NCBI RefSeq assembly: GCF_019236175.1 | Contig: NZ_JAFAJM010000003.1 | Span: 186,001-250,000 of the forward strand | Length of the DNA: 64,000 nt | Source: Chryseobacterium sp. | Lineage (GTDB): Bacteria; Bacteroidota; Bacteroidia; Flavobacteriales; Weeksellaceae | Reading direction: 5' to 3' | In this document: piece by piece, positions 26,625-35,487 of the stretch | Layout: each line of letters begins with the position of its first letter | Numbering within the stretch: the stretch's first letter is position 1 | Translations under genes and position numbers: made by a program | The notes under the pieces: generated by a model | Told to the model about the DNA's origin: nothing | The model's input: only the letters and a program-made list of their open reading frames with translations | Database searches by the model: none

Positions 26625-27083
26625 TCACAGGCGGATGACCCTGTACTGAATATACAGATCATCATGTAAAGGTGTTAAATGCTCATGCTGAGCCAGTGAA
26701 ACAGCGATTTGTTGATCGTGAAATATAGTGACGAAGTCTGAGATCAAATGCCAGAAGCCGTCTTTGAAAAGTGCCAGAAGCTCAGTAGAATCCGGATGGT
26801 CTACATTATCATCATTTTCCGAATCATTTTCGGAAAGATTCGCTCTGATTTTATTGTAACGGGGATGGCTGATGTTATAAGTGTCATTAGTCTCATGGGT
26901 TTTAATAAAGGCAAAAGACTTCTGAATGCTTTTTTTCTGCTGGGTCAGAATATCAGTGGTAAAGTGAAAATCAGATGGAGTATCAGTAGAAATATACTGT
27001 TGAATCTGCCCATAATACCAACCCAGAACGGTGAGTAACGCAAACAACAAGCTGTATAAATATTGATAAAATCTTTTCTGCAT
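26625..27083 (-). CDS. Small membrane-anchored protein heading the RND operon, function unknown
   Basis: This 152-residue protein has one N-terminal hydrophobic segment (YSLLFALLTVLGWYYG) followed by a soluble, acidic and His-rich part with DSENDDNVDHPDS in the middle and several His residues near the C-terminus (HDQQ, QHEHLTPLHDD). I recognise no domain. It is preceded by a perfect promoter and followed 103 bp later by the efflux adaptor, so it is likely the first gene of the efflux operon. The Asp/His content might suggest metal contact, but that is only a compositional remark. Confidence 0.7.
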   Translation of the reverse strand: MQKRFYQYLYSLLFALLTVLGWYYGQIQQYISTDTPSDFHFTTDILTQQKKSIQKSFAFIKTHETNDTYNISHPRYNKIRANLSENDSENDDNVDHPDSTELLALFKDGFWHLISDFVTIFHDQQIAVSLAQHEHLTPLHDDLYIQYRVIRL

Positions 27084-27091
27084 CCCAGAGA

Positions 27092-27123
27092 CAAAGGTAA
27101 TTAAACTTCAAAATCAGAGCAAA
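27092..27123 (-). promoter_or_regulatory. Promoter of the RND efflux unit, near-leaderless
   Basis: On the minus strand TTTG (27120-27123), a 20-bp spacer and TACCTTTG (27092-27099) form a complete Bacteroidota promoter. The start codon at 27083 is only 8 bp beyond the -7 box, which predicts a transcript beginning within a few bases of the ATG. Confidence 0.7.
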
Positions 27124-27256
27124 CCATAAAGATTAAAAAAGTGTTAAAAAGTATCATTTTTAGAACCAGGTCTTTTTTGACTAACAAAAAGACGGATCCG
27201 GTTACACGGATCTGTGATGATAACCGGAATTTTACAGCAACAAAAACAGATAAAAA

Positions 27257-28174
27257 ATGAATATTGTTTTAACAGGTTCCATAGGGAACATAGGAAAACC
27301 GCTCACAAGGCAGCTTATTAAAAACGGTCATTCAGTAACGGTCATCAGCAGTACTGCAGAAAGAACGGCTGCGATTGAGACTCTTGGCGCCAAAGCAGCA
27401 ACTGGCAGTATGTTTGATGTAGATTTTTTGACAAAAACTTTCAAAGGAGCTGATGTGGTATATTTAATGGAAACCATGGAAGCCGCAGGAGATCTATTTG
27501 ATAAAAGTGTTGATTTTATCGGAAGTATCTGTACAATCGGACTTCATTACAAAACGGCTGTAGAAAGATCCGGGGTAAAAAAGATTGTCCATCTCAGCAG
27601 TATTGGTGCACATACGGATCAGCATACAGGTATTATTGTTTTCCATCATCATGTAGAAAATATTCTGAATGAATTGCCGGAAGAGATTTCAGTTAAATTT
27701 ATCCGCCCTGTCGGGATTTATTTCAATCTTCTTTCCTTTATTCCCGTGATTAAAAATAAAGGAGCTATAATTTCCAATTGGGGCGGAGACCGGAAAGAGC
27801 CTTGGGTTTCTCCGTTAGATATTGCAGAGGTGGTTGCAGAAGAAATAGAAAGACCGTTTGAAGGCAGAATGATCAGATATGTGGCAAGTGATGAAATTTC
27901 TCCTGATGAAATTGCAAAGGCTTTAGGCAGCGCAATTGGAATGCCGGATCTGAAATGGAATGTGACTTCAGATGACGAAATCCTGAACAGCTGGCTGAAT
28001 ATTGGTTTTAACGAGCAGGTAGCGAGAGGTTTCGTAGAAACGCAGGCTGCTCAGGGAAGCGGTCTGTTATATGAAGATTATTACAATAGAAAACCGGTCT
28101 TAGGAAAAATAAAGCTGGCAGATTTTGCTAAAGAATTTGCCGCCGCTTATCATTATGATCAGTTGACAGAATAA
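27257..28174 (+). CDS. NmrA/NAD(P)-binding atypical short-chain reductase
   Basis: This 305-residue Rossmann protein has the dinucleotide-binding loop TGSIGNIGKP at residues 6-15 and the NmrA-like block AAIETLGAKAATGSMFDVD. A central LSSIGAHTDQHTGI strand matches atypical SDRs of the NmrA/HSCARG and quinone-sensing type. The classic Tyr-x3-Lys catalytic pair is not evident, so it may be a redox sensor or a reductase. It is followed 66 bp later by an AraC-family regulator on the same strand, an arrangement repeated at 33.3-35.3 kb. An inverted repeat, CCGGTTA/TAACCGG, sits in its upstream region (27198-27227). Confidence 0.85.
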   Translation: MNIVLTGSIGNIGKPLTRQLIKNGHSVTVISSTAERTAAIETLGAKAATGSMFDVDFLTKTFKGADVVYLMETMEAAGDLFDKSVDFIGSICTIGLHYKTAVERSGVKKIVHLSSIGAHTDQHTGIIVFHHHVENILNELPEEISVKFIRPVGIYFNLLSFIPVIKNKGAIISNWGGDRKEPWVSPLDIAEVVAEEIERPFEGRMIRYVASDEISPDEIAKALGSAIGMPDLKWNVTSDDEILNSWLNIGFNEQVARGFVETQAAQGSGLLYEDYYNRKPVLGKIKLADFAKEFAAAYHYDQLTE

Positions 28175-28240
28175 ATTTTTAATTCAAAAATAAATCAGGC
28201 TGTTTTCAAATTTTAAAAAGCTTCTTGTACCTTTATCATC

Positions 28241-29161
28241 ATGGAAAAACGGATTACTAAAAAGATAGAGTCTATTACTGACTTTCATCGTTCAAGAGGA
28301 TTGCCGCCGCCGGAACATCCGTTGATCAGTGTGATTGATTACAGTCAGCTGAAACGGCCGGCCGATATCGGTGATGTCAACTGGACGCTCGGTTTTTATC
28401 AGATTTCCCTGAAAACGGGAATGAACGGGAAACTGAAATACGGCCAGCAGGAATATGATTTTGATGAAGGAACGATGTTTTTTATTTCTCCTCAGCAGAT
28501 TTTCAGAATCGAGACAGATCCTGTTCTGAACGAAAAACAATCCGGCTGGATGCTGTTGATTCATCCTGATTTTTTATGGGGTACATCTCTTGCCAAAGGA
28601 ATAAAACAATATGACTTTTTTAATTATTCCGTGAACGAGGCCTTGTTTCTTTCGAAAAAAGAAGAGACCATTATCGATGGAATAATAAAAAATATTGAAC
28701 TGGAATACCATTCCAATATCGATAAGTTCAGTCAGAATATTATTATTTCACATTTTGAAACTTTATTGAATTATTCGGAAAGATTCTATGAGCGGCAGTT
28801 TATTACAAGAAAAGCCGCCCATCATCAGATTCTTGACCAGCTGGAAGAAATTCTGAGTACATATATGAATGATGAAAATCTGATGTCAAAGGGTCTTCTC
28901 ACTGTACAGCAGATAGCAGATGCGCTTCATATGTCCCCGAATTATTTAAGCAGGCTTCTTAAAATGCTTACAGGTCAAAGTACCCAACAGCATATTCATG
29001 GGCAACTGATTAATAAAGCTAAAGAGATGCTTTCCACTACGGATCTGTCTGTCAGTGAAATTGCTTATGAGCTTGGATTTGAGTATCCCCAGTCTCTGAC
29101 AAAACTATTTAAAAATAAGACCGGAATTTCTCCGCTGGAATTCAGAACCTCTTTTCAATAA
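28241..29161 (+). CDS. AraC-family transcriptional regulator
   Basis: This 306-residue regulator has an N-terminal cupin-like sensor domain with YGQQEYDFDEGTMFFISPQQ and a C-terminal double HTH of about 100 residues (LTVQQIADALHMSPNYLSRL, then VSEIAYELGFEYPQSLTKLF). It follows the NmrA-like gene by 66 bp and probably controls it or itself. It is clearly paralogous to the regulator at 34384, sharing the cupin block and the STQQHI/TTQQHI turn. A TACCTTTA sequence, one base off the -7 consensus, lies just before the start codon. Confidence 0.92.
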   Translation: MEKRITKKIESITDFHRSRGLPPPEHPLISVIDYSQLKRPADIGDVNWTLGFYQISLKTGMNGKLKYGQQEYDFDEGTMFFISPQQIFRIETDPVLNEKQSGWMLLIHPDFLWGTSLAKGIKQYDFFNYSVNEALFLSKKEETIIDGIIKNIELEYHSNIDKFSQNIIISHFETLLNYSERFYERQFITRKAAHHQILDQLEEILSTYMNDENLMSKGLLTVQQIADALHMSPNYLSRLLKMLTGQSTQQHIHGQLINKAKEMLSTTDLSVSEIAYELGFEYPQSLTKLFKNKTGISPLEFRTSFQ

Positions 29162-29273
29162 ATAAATTTCCAAATATTCTGCTGACATCATTTAAGAAAA
29201 TAATGTCAGTGGTCTTTAAGAGGCCTAAATTCCAGCAGCATCAATCAATTCAATAATACCGATAGAAAAAAGC

Positions 29274-29313
29274 GTAAACATTAAATAGACAATATTGTCT
29301 ATTTAATGTTTAC
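29274..29313. promoter_or_regulatory. Perfect 40-bp palindrome, TetR operator
   Basis: Half-site GTAAACATTAAATAGACAAT (29274-29293) is followed directly by its exact reverse complement (29294-29313), so all 20 base pairs match. It ends 9 bp before the TetR start codon and overlaps the -7 box TACATTTG (29312-29319). Autorepression of the TetR-MFS pair by promoter occlusion is the straightforward reading. Confidence 0.85.
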
Positions 29314-29319
29314 ATTTGT
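29312..29319 (+). promoter_or_regulatory. -7 box of the TetR-MFS operon, near-leaderless
   Basis: TACATTTG is an exact TAnnTTTG match; the ATG follows after 3 bp. The transcript would start at or inside the start codon. Its first two bases are shared with the end of the palindromic operator. Confidence 0.65.
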
Positions 29320-29322
29320 TGC

Positions 29323-29886
29323 ATGAAACAGAGAGGACAGGTTGTCATTGACAAAATATTAGATACTGCAGAACGGTTGTTCTATGAACAAGGCTACAGT
29401 AATACCGGGATTAATCAGATTATCAGTGAATCTGATATTGCCAAAGGATCTTTATACAAGCATTTCGAAACAAAGGTTGATTTATTGGTTGCATATATTC
29501 AGCGCATGCATCAGCTTTGGTTCAGCAGGCTGGAAGCTGGTGTTAATGCAGTGAGTGATCCGAAAGAAAAATTATTGGCTGTTTTCGACCATCATACGAA
29601 ACGTCAGGAAATTCGTCAATATGGAGGATGTCCGTTTGTCAAAGCAAATGATGAAGCGGGAACAGATGATCCGAGAGTATTGGCTGAAATTCAAGCCACG
29701 AAAGTTCACAGTAAAGATTTCATAAAAAAACTGGTGATGAATTCAGGTCACAGACAAATACTGACTGACGGTGAACTTACGGAAACTATTTACATGATGC
29801 TGGAAGGTTCAATCGTTACAGCTTCGGTTTTCAAAAAACCGGATACCATACAAGCTGCAAAAAAAATCATTCAAAAGCTGATTTAA
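29323..29886 (+). CDS. TetR/AcrR-family repressor
   Basis: This 187-residue regulator has an N-terminal TetR HTH (ILDTAERLFYEQGYSNTGIN, SDIAKGSLYKHFETKVDLL) and an all-helical ligand domain with GGCPFVKANDEAG near residue 105, a motif common in drug- and aldehyde-responsive members. It is preceded by a perfect 40-bp palindrome and followed after 1 bp by an MFS transporter gene. This is the standard arrangement in which the repressor controls its own operon and is released by a substrate of the pump. The inducer is unknown. Confidence 0.94.
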   Translation: MKQRGQVVIDKILDTAERLFYEQGYSNTGINQIISESDIAKGSLYKHFETKVDLLVAYIQRMHQLWFSRLEAGVNAVSDPKEKLLAVFDHHTKRQEIRQYGGCPFVKANDEAGTDDPRVLAEIQATKVHSKDFIKKLVMNSGHRQILTDGELTETIYMMLEGSIVTASVFKKPDTIQAAKKIIQKLI

Positions 29887-29887
29887 A

Positions 29888-31279
29888 ATGAAAACCACAA
29901 AAAATAAATGGCTGGAACTGATTATTGTATTATCGGCTCCTTTACTTTCTGTGATCGATGTATTTATTATTAACATCGCAATACCTACCATTAAAAAAGG
30001 TATTCATGCTACAGACGGTGAGATGCAGTTCGTTATTGCAGGATACCTGCTCGGTTATGCTGCTTTTCTGATCACAGGTGGAAGAGCCGGAGATCATTTC
30101 GGGCGGAAAAAAGTGTTCTTTTGGGGGATGTTTGCCTTTACCGTAGCATCATGTCTGTGTGGATTATCACAATCAGCATTGCAGCTGAATGTCACAAGAT
30201 TTTTCCAGGGACTAAGTGCTTCATTTATGGTTCCCCAGACTATAGCATTTATTCAGATTCTTTTTACTGATACCAGAGAAAGGGCAAAAGCATTCGGGTT
30301 GTATGGAATTACCCTTGGAACGGCTGCCGCGATAGGTCAGGTATTAGGCGGGTATTTATCCGACACCCACTGGATTATAGAAGGATGGAGGCTGGTTTTC
30401 TTTATCAACCTTCCGATAGGAATTGTAACACTTTGGGCAACATATCAATACGTAAATGAAACAGAGAAACATGAAAATACCCAATTTGATTATACCGGAG
30501 TTCTGATTCTGACCCTGGCTTTATTTTCCCTTATTTATCCTCTTATTCAGGGACGCGAAGCCGGATGGCCATTGTGGAGTTTTGGACTGCTGGGCTTATC
30601 TTTTATTTTGTTTGTTTTTTTCATTTACAATCAAAAGCAGAAACTGACTAACAACCAAAACCCTTTAATAGATGTTAGGCTGTTTGGTATCAAAGACTTT
30701 AATATCGGACTGATTGCTGTATTGTTCCACTTTATGCTGCATACTGCCTACTTATTATTAAGCGCTGTGTATCTTCAGAACGGACTTGGCATTTCAGCAC
30801 TGGATTCCGGATTATACTTTATCGTTCCGGGAATTCTGTTTGTTATTTCTTCCGTAATGGCTTCCCGTCTGATTGTAACCTATGGAAAAAGAGTATTACA
30901 GATAGGTGTTGCTATTTTAGCAGTTGCATTCTATTTTCAGATGACACTCTGGAAACCGGGAATCAGCATAGGGCTGGTAATCGGATTAATGGGGATGTGG
31001 GGATTCGGAAACGGTCTCGTTTTGCCGTCATTATTGAATATTGCTCTTAAAAATGTACCTTCTCAATATGCCGGAGGAGCGGCGGGAATCTATTCAACCT
31101 TTCAGCAAACCGCTTCAGCATTGGGCGTAAGTCTAATTGGGGGTGTATTTTTCTATTTTTCAAAAGAAAGCTGGCAGGTTGCATATCATTTTGGGATTAT
31201 TGGTATATTGGTTTGTCTGCTGATGGTTGGGGTGATGCTGCAATTATTACCGGTTAAACAATCAGGAGTTGACAGGTGA
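29888..31279 (+). CDS. MFS drug efflux transporter (DHA2, EmrB/QacA-type)
   Basis: This 463-residue transporter has about fourteen hydrophobic segments. The loop GGRAGDHFGRKK near residue 60 is motif A of the major facilitator superfamily, and GLGTAAAIGQVLGGYL-type residues in TM5 (here GITLGTAAAIGQVLGGYLSD) are motif C of antiporters. The first helix has VIDVFIINIAIPTI, as in the EmrB/QacA 14-TM group. It lies 1 bp after the TetR gene and is likely regulated by it. Proton-coupled export of toxic organic compounds is expected; the substrate is unknown. Confidence 0.93.
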   Translation: MKTTKNKWLELIIVLSAPLLSVIDVFIINIAIPTIKKGIHATDGEMQFVIAGYLLGYAAFLITGGRAGDHFGRKKVFFWGMFAFTVASCLCGLSQSALQLNVTRFFQGLSASFMVPQTIAFIQILFTDTRERAKAFGLYGITLGTAAAIGQVLGGYLSDTHWIIEGWRLVFFINLPIGIVTLWATYQYVNETEKHENTQFDYTGVLILTLALFSLIYPLIQGREAGWPLWSFGLLGLSFILFVFFIYNQKQKLTNNQNPLIDVRLFGIKDFNIGLIAVLFHFMLHTAYLLLSAVYLQNGLGISALDSGLYFIVPGILFVISSVMASRLIVTYGKRVLQIGVAILAVAFYFQMTLWKPGISIGLVIGLMGMWGFGNGLVLPSLLNIALKNVPSQYAGGAAGIYSTFQQTASALGVSLIGGVFFYFSKESWQVAYHFGIIGILVCLLMVGVMLQLLPVKQSGVDR

Positions 31280-31495
31280 TTGTTTATTTTGTGCAAAAAA
31301 TGAAGAAAATCCGGTTCTTTACAGACATAATGAGCTGTATTTTAATACACATAAGAATGTTATTACTTTTAATCGGGCTGAAGTTCTTTTATCAGAAAAA
31401 TTAATTATATTTTTGAGTATCGCTTTATTTACGGAGTTTTTACTCAGGTAATCCGATACGCACTATCGATTGTGCAAAAGAAAAAACCTAATATT

Positions 31496-33001
31496 ATGAT
31501 GAGAAAATATTTTACGTATGCTCTGCTTTTCGGGTTTCCTTTGTTTGGATGCCAGAATACAATAACGGGTCAGACCGCTTATGAGCAGAACTGGATGGAA
31601 TTGGAAAAAGAAAATAAAGCCAGGTCTTTTGATTCAGATATACAATTAACAGCCGATGAGCTGTCGCTTGATAAAAAACTGTTTCAGCTGAGAAATCAGT
31701 TTTTCGCGGAAACGGAAAAACAAAAAATACCGATATACAATAGCTCTTTTAATGAAATAAAACCTCTTATAGAAAAGACTAAAATATTCAGTATTCTTCA
31801 GTCTATGCCTAAAGGCGGATTGCTGCATACCCACAGCGGCGGAGTGACGGATGTGAAGTGGGTGATTACAGCAGCAAGGAAATATAAAGAATGCTATGTG
31901 TATGATCAGAAAGATAATGATCCGTTTATCTTCGGACAGCTGGCTTTTTTTGAAAATGGAAAAGTGCCGAAAGGATTTGTGAATCTGGACAAGAAATTAA
32001 ATTCAGACGCTAATTTTGAAAAAAAGCTGCAGGAGCTTTTAATCTTAAAACGGGATAATCTTTGTTCTTACACCAATTACTGGATTGAATTTGAAAAACG
32101 TTTTAAACGAATAAGCCTGCTACTGCCTTATCGTCCTTTCTTTAAAGAATATTATATGAAAGGTTTCCGTGATCTGATGAAAGATAAAGTACAGCATGTG
32201 GAAATCAGATTTATTTTTGATGAACTCTACGATTTTCAACATGGGAAATATCCTTTGAAAACCTCAATATCAGATTTGCAGGATATTGTTAAAGAAATAC
32301 ATCACTCGGATCCGCAGTTTAGTTTGAAATTAATTTATTCAAGCTTTAAATTTTTAGACCCTAAAAGTATTGAAAAACAACTTGAAACGGCTTTTGAACT
32401 GAAGAAGGAATTTCCGGATATGATCTCAGGATTTGATCTTGTTGCGGACGAAGCTGCTGGTAACCGTATTCATTCTTTTCAGCAAAACTGGGAAAAGCTC
32501 AATGAGCTTTCAAAAAAATACGGGGTGGATATGCCTCTTTTTCTTCACGCCGGTGAAAGTACTTCAGTCTTTAATAAAAATGTTTTAGATATTTCATTAC
32601 TGGACAACCGGAGAATCGGGCACGGTCTTAATCTGATCTATTTTCCCAAAACAATGGAGCTGATTAAAAGCCAAAACAAGTTGGTAGAGGTGAGTCCTAT
32701 CAGTAACCAGGTTCTGGGATACGTAAGCGATATGAGAAACCATCCTGCAAGAGTTTTGCTTAGCAACGGGATACAATGCTCCATCAATAGTGATGATCCG
32801 TCAGTATATGGATATGAAGGGCTTAGTTATGATTTCTGGGTTGCTTTTATGTACTGGGAACTGGATGTAAAGGCACTCAAAAAGCTTGTTTTTAATTCAG
32901 TTAATTATTCCTCTCTAAATAAAGACGAGCAAAAGAAAGCGACAGAATATCTTAATAAACAATGGGCTGATTTCGTTCAAAAAACAAACTCCACATTGTA
33001 A
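31496..33001 (+). CDS. Adenosine deaminase-like secreted lipoprotein (ADGF/CECR1 type)
   Basis: I start at the ATG at 31496 (501 residues) because the lipoprotein signal MMRKYFTYALLFGFPLFGC then begins cleanly; the upstream GTG adds 8 residues. The amidohydrolase fold shows metal ligands HTHSGG near residue 105, FLHAGEST near residue 350 with the general-acid Glu, RIGHGLNL and SINSDDPSVYG with the catalytic Asp. The N-terminal extension before the barrel resembles growth-factor-type adenosine deaminases (ADGF/CECR1). It would deaminate adenosine or a related nucleoside on the cell surface or in the periplasm. No nucleoside transporter lies nearby. A terminator follows at 33023-33060. Confidence 0.88.
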   Translation: MMRKYFTYALLFGFPLFGCQNTITGQTAYEQNWMELEKENKARSFDSDIQLTADELSLDKKLFQLRNQFFAETEKQKIPIYNSSFNEIKPLIEKTKIFSILQSMPKGGLLHTHSGGVTDVKWVITAARKYKECYVYDQKDNDPFIFGQLAFFENGKVPKGFVNLDKKLNSDANFEKKLQELLILKRDNLCSYTNYWIEFEKRFKRISLLLPYRPFFKEYYMKGFRDLMKDKVQHVEIRFIFDELYDFQHGKYPLKTSISDLQDIVKEIHHSDPQFSLKLIYSSFKFLDPKSIEKQLETAFELKKEFPDMISGFDLVADEAAGNRIHSFQQNWEKLNELSKKYGVDMPLFLHAGESTSVFNKNVLDISLLDNRRIGHGLNLIYFPKTMELIKSQNKLVEVSPISNQVLGYVSDMRNHPARVLLSNGIQCSINSDDPSVYGYEGLSYDFWVAFMYWELDVKALKKLVFNSVNYSSLNKDEQKKATEYLNKQWADFVQKTNSTL

Positions 33002-33022
33002 AATAAAGTACTGTCTTATGAA

Positions 33023-33060
33023 AAAACAACAGCATCATGGATTCATGGTGCTGTTGTTTT
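33023..33060 (+). terminator. Strong intrinsic terminator after the deaminase gene
   Basis: A 17-bp stem (33023-33039 with 33044-33060, one G-T wobble) with a GATT loop reads from AAAACAACAGCATCATG to its complement and ends in a T-run. Confidence 0.85.
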
Positions 33061-33319
33061 AAGACTGAAGATCAGGAAAGAGATTTTGTCTCTTTTTCCG
33101 GATTTAAATACGCTGGTGTCTATTTATTATGGGTTCATAAATGATTGTATTGATTGATCTTTTAAAACAGAGATTCTGTTACAACTTTCCTTAATTGGGA
33201 TACTCAGTTTGTTTTCGTTCTTCTGAACTTTGTCCTGTTAATAATTACAAAGCAATTTATGAGTACAGATAAAAGGGGACAGGCCATTTTATACTGTTTC
33301 TAGCTTTAAAAAATAAAAA
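33061..33319. other. Upstream region of the epimerase-like gene
   Basis: I see no gene in this stretch. TAGCTTTA just before the start codon is one base off the -7 consensus and may be the promoter of the gene at 33320. Confidence 0.35.
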
Positions 33320-34255
33320 ATGCAAACAATATTAGGAGCCAACGGGCAGATTGGCGAAGAACTGGCAAGAGAGCTGAAAAGGAATTTTACTTCTGATATC
33401 CGTATTGTCAGCAGAGACGCAAAAAAGGTAAATGATACTGATAAGGTATTTTCAGCAGACTTATCTGTTCGTGAAAAAGCAATTGAAGCTGTTAAAGGAA
33501 GTGAAATTGCGTATTTCACCTTGGGTTTACCCATAAGTTCAGATCTTTGGGAAAAGCAGTTTCCACTGATTCTTCAAAATGTAATTGATGCCTGTAAAAT
33601 CAACGGAACAAAGCTTGTGTTCTTTGATAATACCTATATGTATCCGCAGGATGACAGGATTTTAACCGAAGAAACAGTATTTGCTCCGATAGGAAGAAAA
33701 GGCGTTGTGAGAAGAAAAATGGCTGAAATACTGCTGGAGGAGATACAATCGGGGGCCCTTGAAGCTGTGATCTGTCGTGCCCCTGAATTTTATGGTCCCG
33801 GTAAAACACAGAGTATTACCAATACATTGGTTTTTGATAACATTAAAGAAGACAAAAAACTGAAAGTCCCATTGAGTGCAGGTAAGAAAAGGAGTCTGAT
33901 ATGGACCCCTGATGCAAGTCGTGCCACTGCATTGATTGGAAATACCCCGGATGCATTCGGCCAGACCTGGCATCTTCCGGTAGATAAAAGCCATCCGACT
34001 TATCAGGAGTTGATTGGCATGGCTTCAGGAATTTATGCTAAGGATCTGAAATATTCGGTAATTCCGAAATGGATATTCAGGATCGGATCAGTATTCAATC
34101 AAAAAATAAAGGAATTGCTGGAATTGCTTCCGAGGTATGAACATGATAATATATTTGATGATTCGAAATTCCGAAACAGATTTCCGGATTTTCAGGTGAC
34201 TTCATATAAACAGGGAATTGAACAGATTAAAAATGAACAGTTTCCGGGAAAATAA
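33320..34255 (+). CDS. NAD-dependent epimerase/dehydratase-like oxidoreductase
   Basis: This 311-residue Rossmann protein starts directly with the dinucleotide-binding strand MQTILGANGQIGEELAREL. The Tyr of FDNTYMYPQ and a later Arg/Lys-rich segment (VVRRKMAE) sit where an extended SDR carries its catalytic Tyr and Lys, although the YxxxK spacing is not canonical. The C-terminus is shorter than in sugar-nucleotide epimerases. It precedes an AraC regulator on the same strand, mirroring the pair at 27.3-29.2 kb. The substrate is not predictable; many such proteins in these genomes are annotated only by fold. Confidence 0.85.
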   Translation: MQTILGANGQIGEELARELKRNFTSDIRIVSRDAKKVNDTDKVFSADLSVREKAIEAVKGSEIAYFTLGLPISSDLWEKQFPLILQNVIDACKINGTKLVFFDNTYMYPQDDRILTEETVFAPIGRKGVVRRKMAEILLEEIQSGALEAVICRAPEFYGPGKTQSITNTLVFDNIKEDKKLKVPLSAGKKRSLIWTPDASRATALIGNTPDAFGQTWHLPVDKSHPTYQELIGMASGIYAKDLKYSVIPKWIFRIGSVFNQKIKELLELLPRYEHDNIFDDSKFRNRFPDFQVTSYKQGIEQIKNEQFPGK

Positions 34256-34383
34256 TAAAACCGTACATTAGAGTGGATTAAAAAATAGTATTTGTTTTTA
34301 AGCCACCTCGATAATGAGAGAGGGAAAAATGACACAGGAACCGGTCACCAATAATAATGATATATACATCTGAAAATCAACTT

Positions 34384-35295
34384 ATGAAAACACCAAAGAA
34401 AGTTTCATCAATCAGTGCGCTGCATCAGGTTGTAGGATTGAAGAAGCCCTCAAATCCACTGATCAGTGTTTTTAGCTTTGATGAGGTAAAACTGGAACCT
34501 GAAACGATTCTCAGTGCTGTCGTTACAGATTTTTACGTCATTGCTTTAAAGAAAGATTGTGCAGGCGGAAAATGTAAATACGGACAGCAGTACTATGATT
34601 TTGATGAGGGAATCATGTATTTTATCGCACCGCATCAGGTTTTACAGTTTGAAGACGTCTTGCTGAACAGTGTGAAAGGATTTGTTTTGGTCGTGCATCC
34701 TGATTTTCTTCATAGTTATCCCTTAGCATCGAAGATCAAAGATTATGGCTTTTTCTCATATGTTACCAACGAGGCCTTACATCTTTCTGAAAAGGAAGAA
34801 AAATCTATCATGGATATCATGGGCAATATCGGACAGGAAATCGATGCCAATATCGACTCCTTTACTCAGGATCTTCTGGTTTCCAATCTTGATCTGTTAT
34901 TAAAATATTGTGACCGTTTTTATAACCGTCAGTTCCTGACCAGAAAAAAAGTGAATCATGATCTGCTTTCAAAGCTGGAAAATTTACTGGATGATTATTT
35001 CAGGAATGATCAGCTGGTAATCCATGGTATTCCTTCAGTGCATTTTATTGCTAATCAACTGAATCTAAGCGCTAATTATCTCAGCGATATGCTGCGGGTA
35101 CAGACTGGGCAAACCACCCAACAACATATCCAGAACAGGCTGATTGAAAAAGCAAAAGAATTGTTATCTGCCACCGACATGTCAGTTTCCGAGATCGCCT
35201 ATCATCTGGGATTTGAGCATCCGCAGTCTTTTCACCGTTTATTTAAAAACCGTACCTCTATGTCTCCTCTGGAATTCAGAACTTCATTTAACTAA
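34384..35295 (+). CDS. AraC-family transcriptional regulator (paralogue of the one at 28.2 kb)
   Basis: I use the ATG at 34384 (303 residues), which aligns with the start of the paralogue; an ATG at 34357 would add nine residues. The cupin domain has YGQQYYDFDEGIMYFIAPHQ and the C-terminal double HTH has SVHFIANQLNLSANYLSDML and VSEIAYHLGFEHPQSFHRLF, both very close to the regulator at 28241. It lies about 130 bp downstream of the epimerase-like gene. The likely targets are the adjacent oxidoreductase and possibly the DJ-1-like gene downstream. Confidence 0.9.
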   Translation: MKTPKKVSSISALHQVVGLKKPSNPLISVFSFDEVKLEPETILSAVVTDFYVIALKKDCAGGKCKYGQQYYDFDEGIMYFIAPHQVLQFEDVLLNSVKGFVLVVHPDFLHSYPLASKIKDYGFFSYVTNEALHLSEKEEKSIMDIMGNIGQEIDANIDSFTQDLLVSNLDLLLKYCDRFYNRQFLTRKKVNHDLLSKLENLLDDYFRNDQLVIHGIPSVHFIANQLNLSANYLSDMLRVQTGQTTQQHIQNRLIEKAKELLSATDMSVSEIAYHLGFEHPQSFHRLFKNRTSMSPLEFRTSFN

Positions 35296-35487
35296 TGGTC
35301 CTTTATAATTCCAAAGGATTTACTGCATGGCAAAGGGCAAAAAATTATCTTTTATACAAATCCCTTATTTACGGATGCAGCTGAAAAATAAGAATAAAAA
35401 TTCGGAGATTAGGTTACAAATTTTCTGAATTACACGACTCCTTACTCGAGATTTCTTCCGAAATTTGTTGTATAAAACAGCAGAACG

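Noticed and set aside
31269..31451. 60-residue frame after the MFS gene starting MTGDCLFC
   Set aside because: It begins at a TTG inside the MFS gene, has no promoter or domain, and its composition looks like chance.
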